Shown here: positions 35,920-45,402 of the stretch, piece by piece
How positions within the stretch are numbered: the stretch's first letter is position 1
Layout of the letters: the number at the start of each line of letters is the position of its first letter
From: Parabacteroides johnsonii DSM 18315
GTDB lineage: Bacteria; Bacteroidota; Bacteroidia; Bacteroidales; Tannerellaceae
Length of the DNA: 64,000 bases
Assembly (NCBI RefSeq): GCF_025151045.1
Contig: NZ_CP102285.1
Span: forward strand, 3,968,001-4,032,000
Direction: 5' to 3'
Notes under the pieces: generated by a model
Database searches by the model: none
The model's input: only the letters and a program-made list of their open reading frames with translations
Told to the model about the DNA's origin: nothing
Program-made: the position numbers and the translations under genes

Positions 35920-38589
35920 ATGAAGAAATGTATGATTGAATATGGTCTTGGGAAGATCATGGCTTTATGGATATGTGTTTTGGGGGTACTTATCTGTGCC
36001 TCTTCTTGTGATTCCGATCGTGTGCCTGCCGATGGAATTGGAAAGCTGCGCTTGTCATTATCGGCAGACACTACTTCTTTGAACAAAGGTATCAACAACT
36101 CGACTAAAGCAGCCGTTTCGGATGAGTTCGAAAAGTTCCTGACTACGGCTGATTACAAGATCCGTATCGTACAGCAGTCCGATACAGTCCAATCGTATGA
36201 CCGCTTCGATGAGATGCCTTCTGAAATCGAACTGAAAGAGGGGGCTTATACCCTCATCGCCTCCAAAGGTGACAACCTCCCTTCTGCTTTTGAAAACCCT
36301 TATTTTGAAGGGAGTACCGACTTTACGGTGAAAGCTGACATGAGTACGCCTATCGATGTGACTTGTACACTTGGAAATGCGAGAATCACGGTCGACTATA
36401 CCGAGGACTTCAAGGAGGCATATTCTGATTATACTGTTTTGTTGAGTTCGGCCTTTACATCCGGCAGCCTGGAAATAAAGAAAGATGAAATGCGTCCGGC
36501 CTATGTGCAAGTAGCTAAAGAAGGATCGGAATTAGGTATCGCCATCCGTTTAAAAAAAGTCACCGAAGACAAGGAAAAAACATATAAAATCCCGACTCCT
36601 CTTTCTATCGAACGTCGCCAGAACATTCGCCTGATCTTTAAAACGGATGGAGAGGCCTTGGATGGCATCGGTCTGGAAATTATCCTGGATGATGAAATGA
36701 CAAATGTCACGCTGAATGAGGGGATACCGGATTTTATGTGGAAGCCGTTTGAGAAGCCGACACTGTCTCCGGATGATTTTACAAATGGGGAATCTTTTAC
36801 CATTAAAGTCGGAAAGTTCGAGAAGAGTCCTACAGTTGGATTTGCTATGCCGGCAGGTATTGCTTCTTTGTGTGTCAAGCAATGGCGGGAAGACAAAGAA
36901 AACGAAGAGATTACCTATGACTTGGCGACGGACGAAGGAGTTACCGCCGCTTTGGGGAAGAATTTCAAATGGTCGGTCAATGGTAAGGCGAATACTAATG
37001 TGAAAGGAGAAAGAAAAACCGGACAGCTATTTTTGAAAGATGCAATCAATAGTTTGGAGGCTCCTATTGAGGAAGACCAAACTTATACTTATCATTATGA
37101 GTTTTCAGGAGTTGATGCGACAGGAAAGGCACATGCGACAAATGTATTGGGGGTAACAGTTGTTGTACAGCCAGCCGGCCAGCCGATCATAACATTTGAC
37201 GGCTTTCCTGAAACAACGATTATAGAGGGTGATGATATGTCGAAAGAGATAGAAGCTAAATTTGAGGCTGAAGGTATAATCGATGAAACGAAAACGACAT
37301 TGACAATTAATGACGGGGTAGGTGATAAGGTGTATAATATTCTAACCGATGGAACTATTTTATATAATGATTGGGGTATTAGTGTTGAATCGGATAATAA
37401 TGCGACAGCAACGCTTAAATTCCCAAAAGTCTTTTCTTCCCGCTTAGAGGCTCCTACGGAAGGAGAGAAAACATTTACTTATAAATTGGATTTAGCAGAT
37501 AAGAAAGGACGCAGTTTCCCGACTCTGACAAAGACATTGACGGTAAAGGCGCCGGTGTTTGAGTTGACACCGTCTGCTAATGGTGGGGATGCTTTTGCTT
37601 GCCGGGCTTTTTTGCGGGCAAAGGTTTCTGATGGAACACATCCTGATAATCTTAAATTCCAATGGAGAAAAGTCGGTAGTGGAAGTTGGAATAATTGCAA
37701 GAACCATACTTACCAAACGGATGAGATATGCGATACATTGAAGAATCTGACATCAGGAGGACAGCAATATGAAATACGTGCAATTTACCGGGAAAAAGAA
37801 AAGCGTGTAACGGAACCGATTGTGATAACAACCGAAAATGTAGTGGAGTTGGAAGATGGCTCTTTTGAAAACTGGCATTCAAAAAAGGTATATAGTGATA
37901 AGACTGCTTGGGTTGGAATTGATATTTATCAATGGTGGCCTTTCTTGGAAGGAGGGCAGAGTTGGTGGGCAACGCGTAATGCCTTGACAAATTCTCAAAA
38001 TTCAGGTACTACCTGTTATTATACATCTTATTCAGGAACTGTTCCAACTGATAATGGCTATTCGGGAAAGGCTGCAGAAATAAGTTCTTTAGGTTTTGGT
38101 GAAGGCAGTACTTATTCACAGACAACGGGAGGATGGACTGCTAAAAAACGAGCTGCAGGAATGTTGTTTATAGGTTCTCATTCTGCTATAGCAGGAGGAG
38201 AGTCCGAAACATTTGACTATGGACATGTATTCACGGTACGGCCGACAGGGTTTAAATTTTATTATAAATTTAAATCAATGAATAGTGAATCATTTAAGGC
38301 TTATATCGTTGTTGAAAATAGAGATCAAAATTCTGTTACGGAATTAGGTCGGGGGGAATTGGTTCGAAACCAAGATCAGAGTTCTTTTGTAGAAGCGAAA
38401 GTTGACGTTAAGTACTTAAATACATCATTAAAAGCAACGCATATGTACATTGTCTTTATATCAAGCACAGCTTCAGTTCCTGCATTAGATGTCGTCAAGG
38501 GTAGTGTGGGAGAATTCTCGGGAAATGCGGATTCCCGTTTTGTTGGCAATGTTTTAACAGTTGACGAAGTTGAACTCATTTATGAATAA
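35920..38589 (+). CDS. DUF4493/PCMD surface lipoprotein
   Basis: 889 residues. Signal peptide with lipobox ICASSC (Cys30); starts at 35932 or 35959 are also possible. Domain order: DUF4493 (about 38-260), two related Ig-like modules (about 275-410 and 415-550), a fibronectin-like module (about 555-630), and a C-terminal PCMD (putative carbohydrate metabolism domain, about 640-889) with the characteristic N-terminal segment FENWHSKK and final LTVDEVELIYE. First gene of the operon, 3 nt before the next. Probably exported to the cell surface; ligand unknown. Confidence 0.78.
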   Translation: MKKCMIEYGLGKIMALWICVLGVLICASSCDSDRVPADGIGKLRLSLSADTTSLNKGINNSTKAAVSDEFEKFLTTADYKIRIVQQSDTVQSYDRFDEMPSEIELKEGAYTLIASKGDNLPSAFENPYFEGSTDFTVKADMSTPIDVTCTLGNARITVDYTEDFKEAYSDYTVLLSSAFTSGSLEIKKDEMRPAYVQVAKEGSELGIAIRLKKVTEDKEKTYKIPTPLSIERRQNIRLIFKTDGEALDGIGLEIILDDEMTNVTLNEGIPDFMWKPFEKPTLSPDDFTNGESFTIKVGKFEKSPTVGFAMPAGIASLCVKQWREDKENEEITYDLATDEGVTAALGKNFKWSVNGKANTNVKGERKTGQLFLKDAINSLEAPIEEDQTYTYHYEFSGVDATGKAHATNVLGVTVVVQPAGQPIITFDGFPETTIIEGDDMSKEIEAKFEAEGIIDETKTTLTINDGVGDKVYNILTDGTILYNDWGISVESDNNATATLKFPKVFSSRLEAPTEGEKTFTYKLDLADKKGRSFPTLTKTLTVKAPVFELTPSANGGDAFACRAFLRAKVSDGTHPDNLKFQWRKVGSGSWNNCKNHTYQTDEICDTLKNLTSGGQQYEIRAIYREKEKRVTEPIVITTENVVELEDGSFENWHSKKVYSDKTAWVGIDIYQWWPFLEGGQSWWATRNALTNSQNSGTTCYYTSYSGTVPTDNGYSGKAAEISSLGFGEGSTYSQTTGGWTAKKRAAGMLFIGSHSAIAGGESETFDYGHVFTVRPTGFKFYYKFKSMNSESFKAYIVVENRDQNSVTELGRGELVRNQDQSSFVEAKVDVKYLNTSLKATHMYIVFISSTASVPALDVVKGSVGEFSGNADSRFVGNVLTVDEVELIYE

Positions 38590-38592
38590 AAA

Positions 38593-39381
38593 ATGAAAAA
38601 GACATATATTCTATTAATCTCTATTCTGACATTCTTTTCTGCTTGTCAAAAAGATGCAGGGATAGATAATGGTTTTGGTAAAGGTTCCGGAGCGTTCCGA
38701 TTGGAAAAACCATCTGTCCAAAGCGAAACGGAGATTCCGGTAATTGTGACAAAAGGTGCTTTTGGTTTGGAACCTTCCACATTTTCGATCCGGATCGATC
38801 AACAGGGTACGGATGGTACATATACGAAACACATGAGTTTTGTTTCTTATTCGGCTATGATTGATTCCGGCATGCCATTGGTTTTGCCGGTAGGAGATTA
38901 TCAGGTTGTTGCTTCTTCATACGATCAGACGGCGGTTGACGGCCAAGTGTCTGAAACTCCTTATTTCGAAGGGAAACAGGATTTTGTGATTGAAGAAAAA
39001 ACAGTCACGTCTGTTCCTGCTTTTACTTGTACGTTTGAAAGCGTGGGTGTGGAGCTTCGCTTGTCCGACCGATTCAAAGCGAAGTTGGAAGCCGAACCTC
39101 TTAATTACAGCTATTCAGTGACTGTTTATGATGAGGAAGTATCGTGGACGTTTGATCCGGATAAGCATACAAAACCGGCTTATTTCCTGAATGATTGTAA
39201 GGATTTAGTATTGAAAGTTACGGTTAAGTTGGATAATCTGACCTATCCGGAACGGACCTATTATGTATGCAATTCTAATACAGATAAAGTATCGATTGGG
39301 GAATACTATATTATAACCTTGGATGCAGGAGAAGCTGAAACAAAATGTTTACGGTTAATGACTAAATGTATAGGAGAATAA
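38593..39381 (+). CDS. Short DUF4493 lipoprotein
   Basis: 262 residues: signal peptide with lipobox FFSAC and a single DUF4493 domain (G-AFRLEKP, LPVGDYQVVASSYD, TPYFEGKQDF, CTFESVGVELRL). No Ig-like or PCMD modules, so this is the minimal form of the family. Four nt before the next gene. Its sequence pattern of short beta-strands around VxLPVGxYxV recalls fimbrillin-type proteins, but that is a fold-level guess. Confidence 0.75.
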   Translation: MKKTYILLISILTFFSACQKDAGIDNGFGKGSGAFRLEKPSVQSETEIPVIVTKGAFGLEPSTFSIRIDQQGTDGTYTKHMSFVSYSAMIDSGMPLVLPVGDYQVVASSYDQTAVDGQVSETPYFEGKQDFVIEEKTVTSVPAFTCTFESVGVELRLSDRFKAKLEAEPLNYSYSVTVYDEEVSWTFDPDKHTKPAYFLNDCKDLVLKVTVKLDNLTYPERTYYVCNSNTDKVSIGEYYIITLDAGEAETKCLRLMTKCIGE

Positions 39382-39385
39382 GCAT

Positions 39386-40723
39386 ATGAGATATAAATAC
39401 CTGTTATTGTTGTTTTCTTCTCTTCTTTTTTTCTCTTGTGAGATGAAGAAGGAGATATTGGGACAGACTGATAAAGGTCAGACTGATGACACGACCGTAG
39501 AAAACCAAGGGTTGCTGGATCTGGAGTTGAAGCCGGAAAAAGAAGCGGATATCCCTGTTTCGAAGGGAGGAAATGCTACTGGTTCGCAGACTGTTATATT
39601 GGATGTCAATGAGTTTGCTATAGATATCATTGATGGAAACGGGAATACGGTCAAACATTATGATAGTTACGCCGATTTGAAGAATGAGGGAGGCTTGTTG
39701 CTGCCTGCCGGTAATTATTCGATTCGGGCGACGTTGGGAGAAGATGTGAATGCCGGTTTCGACAAGCCCTTTTATTCCGGTACGAATGTGTGTGAAATCA
39801 CCCCTCAGGAAGTGGCAAAGGTGATTACGGATTGTGTGTTGAGCAATAAGAAAGTTACGTTTCATTGTTCGGATGATTTTTTGAAGAAATTTAATGATGA
39901 CTATTCGATCGTTATCGATAATAAAGTGGGAGCTTTGACTACCCAGAACGGGGAAAAGAGGACAACCTATTTGAAAAATACCGGCATTTTACAGTTTACT
40001 GTATATGCGACTATGAAGAATGGTGGAAAGAGTTTGGTATATAATTACGATATGTCGAAAAATGAGGAGATTCAACAATATAATAATATATTGATCGACT
40101 TGGATCTTGAAGAAGGTGACAGTTCTCCTGATGAACCGGATGATAACGAACCTGTCGAACCGGATGATCCTGTTGTGCCGGATGATTCGGCTTCAGTTAA
40201 AAATCCGGTGATTAAGGTCGACATATCCTTGGTCGAGAAAGAATATGTGATAGAGATTCCTTCGGATTTTATCGATGCCGGTGGTGAGGATGATGGTGGC
40301 GATGATAATGAAGGTGGTGACACGGTGGCTAAACCTACAATTGTAGGGGATGCAGGATTGGACATAAGCCAACCGATCGAGATATCGGGTGCAGGCAATA
40401 AAACTGTGCGTGTGAAGATTAATACACCGGGTAAATTAGCTTCGTTAGTTGTAAAAATAACTTCATCAACATTGGAGGCATTATTACCGGCTGTCGGGCT
40501 GACTTCCGAGTTTGATATTTGTGATGAGGGTTTGAAAGAAACTTTGTCAAAATTAGGATTGTCAGCAACAAAAGGTGCTACGTCTACAACGTTTGATATC
40601 TCTTCTTTTATGCCGATGATTGCAGGTTTGGGAGGAGGCGATTATCTCTTTACCATAACTGCGACGGATCAGTTAGGGCAAAAGGCTTCCAAGACATTAA
40701 CGGTAAGGAACTTGAACGATTAA
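39386..40723 (+). CDS. DUF4493 lipoprotein with acidic linker and Ig-like module
   Basis: 445 residues. Lipobox LFFSC. DUF4493 (about 25-240) is followed by an Asp/Glu/Pro-rich linker (DEPDDNEPVEPDDP) and a second acidic stretch (EDDGGDDNEGGD), then an Ig-like module (about 310-445) with the pattern GKLASLVVKI...FDICDEGLKETLSKLG, shared with the next gene. No PCMD. The flexible acidic linkers suggest a stalk. Six nt before the next ATG. Confidence 0.75.
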   Translation: MRYKYLLLLFSSLLFFSCEMKKEILGQTDKGQTDDTTVENQGLLDLELKPEKEADIPVSKGGNATGSQTVILDVNEFAIDIIDGNGNTVKHYDSYADLKNEGGLLLPAGNYSIRATLGEDVNAGFDKPFYSGTNVCEITPQEVAKVITDCVLSNKKVTFHCSDDFLKKFNDDYSIVIDNKVGALTTQNGEKRTTYLKNTGILQFTVYATMKNGGKSLVYNYDMSKNEEIQQYNNILIDLDLEEGDSSPDEPDDNEPVEPDDPVVPDDSASVKNPVIKVDISLVEKEYVIEIPSDFIDAGGEDDGGDDNEGGDTVAKPTIVGDAGLDISQPIEISGAGNKTVRVKINTPGKLASLVVKITSSTLEALLPAVGLTSEFDICDEGLKETLSKLGLSATKGATSTTFDISSFMPMIAGLGGGDYLFTITATDQLGQKASKTLTVRNLND

Positions 40724-40729
40724 TGAGTG

Positions 40730-42901
40730 ATGAACAGTATGAAGTTATATATATTTGCTTGCTTGTGTAGTTTGATATTATGGGGAGTGAGCTGTGATGA
40801 AGAATCGGTAGGAATACCGACAGGCGCATTGTATTTAGGTATCGAAGAAGATGCTACATTGCTGACAAAGGCGGAATCGGCTGTTACGAATGAGTCTCTT
40901 CGCGTCGATATAATTGCAGCGGAAGGAGATACGATAAAAAGCTATTCCGATTATATCGATGAGGTGAAGGGTAAGAAAATCGTTCTTCCGGTAGGAACGT
41001 ATACGATTTCAGTAAAATCAAACCAGTCGGAAGAAGCAGGGTGGGAAAAACCTTTCTATTCCGGTTCGAAAGAAATAACAATTCAGTCCGGCGAAATAAC
41101 CTCCGTACAGATTGTTTGCAAGATTTCGAATACGAAAGTTGCAGTCGAGTATGCCGGCAATCTTGCTAATTATTTCAGTCGCTATGAAACAACAGTTTCC
41201 AATACTTCCGGGAGCTTGCTTTATACGCGAGATGAGACTCGTGCCGGCTTTTTTAAAGCAGAGAAGCTTACGGCTGATTTAAGATTAGTCAATTTGGATG
41301 GAAACGAGTTTACCATGCAACGTGTTTTTCCGGATATTAAAGAACAGTATTTTTATAAAATAAAATACTCGCTTGATGATGGTGGTGGAAATGAAGAAGC
41401 TGGAGCTGATTTCGATGGGATCATAGTGGATGAAAAAGCTGATACGATATATTACGGAATCTTCATCAAAGAGGAAGATCTTTTCGGCAAGTCGGCTCCC
41501 AAATTGACACTTGATGGTTTTACGGAAAATAAGATTGTCTATAAAAAGGCTGACAATCCGGTGGTTCCGGAACATTCTTTGACGATAGAAGCCCCGAACG
41601 GCATCAAGCAGTTGAAAGTGGAAACGACTTCTTTCCAGTTTGCCGATATTCCATCGTTTGATCTTTGTAACCTGACGGATGCTGCACGGACGCGTTTGCA
41701 GCAATTAGGTTTCCCGATACAAGAAGTAAAGGACAAGCAAAAACTGACATTCGTGTTGACTGATTTTGCTAAAGCATTAGACCCTGCTTCAGCAACTCAA
41801 ATGGCCACCCATACGTTTACGTTCTCTGTCTTGGATAATTTACATCAGGAAACGACTGTACAATTCATTTATGAAATTCGTCCGAATGTGAATGTAACAA
41901 CGGAAGAGCCGGTTGTATGGGCGAAATTTGTGACATTAAGAGGTAATTCCATTGACAGAGATAATATCGGCTTTATGTTTAAAAAGAAAGCAGATACAGA
42001 TTTTCAGAGATATGATGCAACTATTTATAATGAGCAAACAGGTGATTTTTCTTTATTGTTGATTGAAAATATCATGCCAGGTACAGAGTATGAATACTAT
42101 GCAGTTTCAGGTACAGATGCTCAAGGGGATGTCAAAACTTTTACAACGTCTCCGATTGTAAATTTAAAAAATAATACATTTGATGAATGGTTTAAAAATG
42201 GTAAGACTTGGTTTCCTAATGTAGATGTATCTAAATGGTGGGATTCTGGAAATACTGGCGCAAATACTGCGGGCGAAAATAATCCTACTTCTCCTGAAGA
42301 AAGTGTTGTAGTCAAGGGTAAAGCTGCTAAGTTACAGTCTACGTGGATTGGCTTTATTGGCATTGGGGCATTTGCTTCAGCAAGTATGTTTACTGGTAAT
42401 TTTGTTGACATAGATGGAACGAATGGTATCTTGTCATTTGGACAACCATTTACTGCTAAGCCTACAAAATTGACTGGATATTATAAATATACTCCAGTAA
42501 ACATAGATTATATGGAACAATGGGATTCAAAAGTAGATCCTGATTTGAAAAGTGGAGATTCTGATCAATGTATCATTTATATAGCATTGTGTACAAAAAA
42601 TTATGAGATACGTACAAATCCGAAAAGTCGCCAATTGTTTGACCCTAACGATGCTTCTGTCATTGCTTATGGTGAATTAGTGGCGAAAGAAGCTGTTTCC
42701 GGAGAAGAAGCAAATGGTTATAAAAAGTTTTCAATAGATATCAAATATCGGAAAACAGATGTAACTCCATCTTATATAGTGGTTGTAGCTGCGGCAAGCC
42801 GCTATGGAGATTATTTTACAGGAGGTAAAGGCAGTACATTGTATATCGATGAATTTAATTTGGAATATGATTACAACACTGCCTCTTTCACAAACGAATA
42901 A
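40730..42901 (+). CDS. DUF4493/PCMD surface lipoprotein
   Basis: 723 residues from the ATG at 40730 (40739 also possible; GTG at 40727 unlikely). Lipobox ILWGVSC. DUF4493 (about 22-250), the Ig-like module shared with the preceding gene (about 260-390; IKQLKVETTS...FDLCNLTDAARTRLQQLG), a fibronectin-like module (about 390-470), and PCMD (about 475-715) with FDEWFKNGKTWFPN, SKWWDSGN and closing YIDEFNLEYDY. The PCMD part is close to that of the gene at 43663. Confidence 0.77.
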   Translation: MNSMKLYIFACLCSLILWGVSCDEESVGIPTGALYLGIEEDATLLTKAESAVTNESLRVDIIAAEGDTIKSYSDYIDEVKGKKIVLPVGTYTISVKSNQSEEAGWEKPFYSGSKEITIQSGEITSVQIVCKISNTKVAVEYAGNLANYFSRYETTVSNTSGSLLYTRDETRAGFFKAEKLTADLRLVNLDGNEFTMQRVFPDIKEQYFYKIKYSLDDGGGNEEAGADFDGIIVDEKADTIYYGIFIKEEDLFGKSAPKLTLDGFTENKIVYKKADNPVVPEHSLTIEAPNGIKQLKVETTSFQFADIPSFDLCNLTDAARTRLQQLGFPIQEVKDKQKLTFVLTDFAKALDPASATQMATHTFTFSVLDNLHQETTVQFIYEIRPNVNVTTEEPVVWAKFVTLRGNSIDRDNIGFMFKKKADTDFQRYDATIYNEQTGDFSLLLIENIMPGTEYEYYAVSGTDAQGDVKTFTTSPIVNLKNNTFDEWFKNGKTWFPNVDVSKWWDSGNTGANTAGENNPTSPEESVVVKGKAAKLQSTWIGFIGIGAFASASMFTGNFVDIDGTNGILSFGQPFTAKPTKLTGYYKYTPVNIDYMEQWDSKVDPDLKSGDSDQCIIYIALCTKNYEIRTNPKSRQLFDPNDASVIAYGELVAKEAVSGEEANGYKKFSIDIKYRKTDVTPSYIVVVAAASRYGDYFTGGKGSTLYIDEFNLEYDYNTASFTNE

Positions 42902-42915
42902 CGAATAAACAAAAT

Positions 42916-43653
42916 ATGAGAAAAATAACGAGTCTGCTTTTGCTTCTGCTTTGTGCCGTGACGGTACTTTCGGCGAGAGAGAATAAATATGATCGGGGAA
43001 TCGTGATGAAGACATTTATCCCGAAAGGGCAATGGATGGTAGGGGCGACGTTCTCCTACTCGGAACATGTGGATGATAATTTCGAATTTATGTCGTTGTT
43101 GAAAGATATCGATTCGGAAGGATATACATTTAAAGTGACACCTTTGGTTAGCTATTTCATCCGTGACAATATCAGTATCGGCGGGCGTTTGGCTTATTCG
43201 CGTTCTTATACGAAATTAGATAACCTGTCACTTTCGTTAGGAGATGATATCAGTTTGGATATAAACGAGTGGAATGATAAATCGAATACCTATTCGGCTG
43301 CTTTTTTCATCCGTACATACTTAAATTTGGGGGATAGCAAACGTTTCGGTTTGTTTAATGAGGCACGTTTGCTGTACGGCTTTTCAAAAAGTACGAGCAG
43401 TTCGGATTTGGGAAGCGGATTGTCGGGCGTACATCAGTTGAAGCATAACTTAAATATCGGTGTTGCACCGGGTATCACCTGTTTTGTCAACGATTTTACG
43501 GCTGTGGAGGCTTCTATCGCTGTCGCAGGCCTGAACTTTAATTGGTATGACCAGAAAAAAGATCAGGTGTATGATGGTAAACGTACTTCCAGTTCGGCAA
43601 ACTTTAAGATAAATCTGCTCTCGATCGACTTGGGTATTGTTTTTTATCTATAA
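42916..43653 (+). CDS. Small outer-membrane beta-barrel protein
   Basis: 245 residues with a cleavable signal peptide (LLLLLLCAVTVLSA) and alternating amphipathic strands ending in LLSIDLGIVFYL, an aromatic-Leu end typical of barrels. Size suits an 8-stranded OmpA/OmpX-like barrel. No peptidoglycan-binding domain. Fifteen nt after the DUF4493 gene and 9 nt before the PCMD lipoprotein, so it is embedded in the operon and may anchor or export the lipoproteins (inference). Confidence 0.72.
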   Translation: MRKITSLLLLLLCAVTVLSARENKYDRGIVMKTFIPKGQWMVGATFSYSEHVDDNFEFMSLLKDIDSEGYTFKVTPLVSYFIRDNISIGGRLAYSRSYTKLDNLSLSLGDDISLDINEWNDKSNTYSAAFFIRTYLNLGDSKRFGLFNEARLLYGFSKSTSSSDLGSGLSGVHQLKHNLNIGVAPGITCFVNDFTAVEASIAVAGLNFNWYDQKKDQVYDGKRTSSSANFKINLLSIDLGIVFYL

Positions 43654-43662
43654 GGAAGTGGT

Positions 43663-45297
43663 ATGAAACGAAAAAGCATATTTCTTACGTTCGGATTGCT
43701 GGTATTGTCTTGGATAGGATGTGTCGAAAATGATTTGCCGTATCCGACCATTGTTGGACAGATCACGGAGATGGAAGTTGCCGGTATGACTTCCTGCCGT
43801 ATCCTCGGAGCTTCAAATACAGTGGAGATAAAAGTGGCCGATACGATCGACCTGAGGGATCTGCGTGTTGAAAAGCTAGTCGTGACAGAGGGTATGAAGG
43901 TTTATCCGGATTCGGCTGCCTGTCTTGATATCGCTCATTTTCCGGATACCGGTTTTGTCTCGGCTGACAGTTTGCCTGCCGGAATGGATACACGGATGAA
44001 TTTTCTGAATCCGGTGAAGTTCTGCTTGAGCCTTTATCAGGATTATGAATGGACGGTCAATGTTTCGCGGGATATCGTACGTAAGATCAAAATCAAGAAT
44101 CAGGTAGGTTCGGCCTTGGTCGACGATTATACGAAGAACGTTATTGTTTATGTCGATTCGACCGAGCAGCCCTCTTTACGAAACATTGAAATAGAAGAGC
44201 TGCAATTAGGGAGTTCGATCGCACAGACGACTCCCGACCCTTCGAAAGTTGTTGATTTTACCCGGCCGCGTGTTTTCTATGTGACGGCATTTGACGAGAC
44301 GGAAGAGTGGACCTTGAGCGTCCAATATCCGAATGCGAATGTCCAATTGACACAGCTTTCCGCTTGGACGCGCCGTGCATATGTCAGTGGATCGATATCG
44401 AAAGGAGAGGTGGAAGCCGAATACCGCAAGGTGGGCGAAACTACTTGGGAGTCTGTGCTGTCTAATGAAATAAGCTATGAGGGAGAAGACTTTTTGATCA
44501 TGATGACTCACTTGACGCCGGGGACGGATTACGAATATCGGTTGACGATGAACGGGACGGTTGGCGAAATACTCACATTTACGACCGATACGATCATGCA
44601 GGTCCTGAATCTCGGCTTTGACGATTGGGTGATGAAAAACGAAAAGACTTGGTATCCGAATGCGACATTGGACGATGCCGACCATTTCTGGGATTCCGGT
44701 AACGAGGGGGCCAGTATCGCCAGCCGTAACCCGACTGCACCGGAAACGGGCGATGTGGTGAAAGGTCGTGCCGTCAAGATGGCTTCCGATTATATCAGCA
44801 TCGCCAGCAAGTTCGCCGCTGGTAACATCTATACGGGCGATTTTGTCGGTTTGGCAGGTATCGAAGGGGCTGAACTCGATTTTGGACAACCTTATATCGG
44901 AAGACCTTCGGCATTGAAAGGATATTACAAATATACGCCAGGCGTGATTGACCAGGCAAAAGCTCCATACGATGCCTTGATGGGACAGACGGATTCATGC
45001 CATATCTATATCGGTTTGTTCGATTGGAGTGCTCCGTTTCGTGTCAACACAACAACAGGTACTTTTGTTGACCTGACTTGGAACAACGAATCGATGATCG
45101 CATTCGGTGAATTAAAATCGAACGAAGCGACAGGTAGCGATTACAAACAGTTCAAAATCAACTTGACTTATCGCGACTACTTCACCCGTCCAAAATACAT
45201 CCTGATCGTAGCCTCCGCCAGCAAATACGGTGATTACTTCACGGGTAGCACGAGCAGCGTGATGTATTTGGACGAGTGTGAGTTGGTGTTTGAGTAG
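43663..45297 (+). CDS. PCMD-domain lipoprotein
   Basis: 544 residues. Lipobox LSWIGC. The N-terminal region (about 25-225) is not DUF4493; it has two small beta modules (VGQITEMEVAGMTSC..., IKIKNQVGSALVDDYTKNVIVYV) like the DUF-rich N-domains of surface glycan-binding proteins. A fibronectin-like module (about 225-305) and PCMD (about 310-544) follow: FDDWVMKNEKTWYPN, DHFWDSGNEGAS, YLDECELVFE. About 100 nt separate it from the next gene. Confidence 0.77.
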   Translation: MKRKSIFLTFGLLVLSWIGCVENDLPYPTIVGQITEMEVAGMTSCRILGASNTVEIKVADTIDLRDLRVEKLVVTEGMKVYPDSAACLDIAHFPDTGFVSADSLPAGMDTRMNFLNPVKFCLSLYQDYEWTVNVSRDIVRKIKIKNQVGSALVDDYTKNVIVYVDSTEQPSLRNIEIEELQLGSSIAQTTPDPSKVVDFTRPRVFYVTAFDETEEWTLSVQYPNANVQLTQLSAWTRRAYVSGSISKGEVEAEYRKVGETTWESVLSNEISYEGEDFLIMMTHLTPGTDYEYRLTMNGTVGEILTFTTDTIMQVLNLGFDDWVMKNEKTWYPNATLDDADHFWDSGNEGASIASRNPTAPETGDVVKGRAVKMASDYISIASKFAAGNIYTGDFVGLAGIEGAELDFGQPYIGRPSALKGYYKYTPGVIDQAKAPYDALMGQTDSCHIYIGLFDWSAPFRVNTTTGTFVDLTWNNESMIAFGELKSNEATGSDYKQFKINLTYRDYFTRPKYILIVASASKYGDYFTGSTSSVMYLDECELVFE

Positions 45298-45362
45298 ATT
45301 GACAATTGGGGATAACCGGAAACATTGTTCCCGGCATCGTACCGGTCGGGAAGTAGTTGACA

Positions 45363-45378
45363 ACGCTATTTTTAGCGT
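45363..45378 (+). other. Short hairpin before the repeat-protein gene
   Basis: ACGCTA-TTTT-TAGCGT is a perfect 6-bp stem with a 4-nt loop, 25 nt before the start codon at 45403. Too close to act as a terminator for the upstream gene alone; it may modulate read-through or translation of the 1307-residue protein. Confidence 0.35.
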
Positions 45379-45402
45379 GCCGGAATAAAAACAGATAGAA
45401 AG

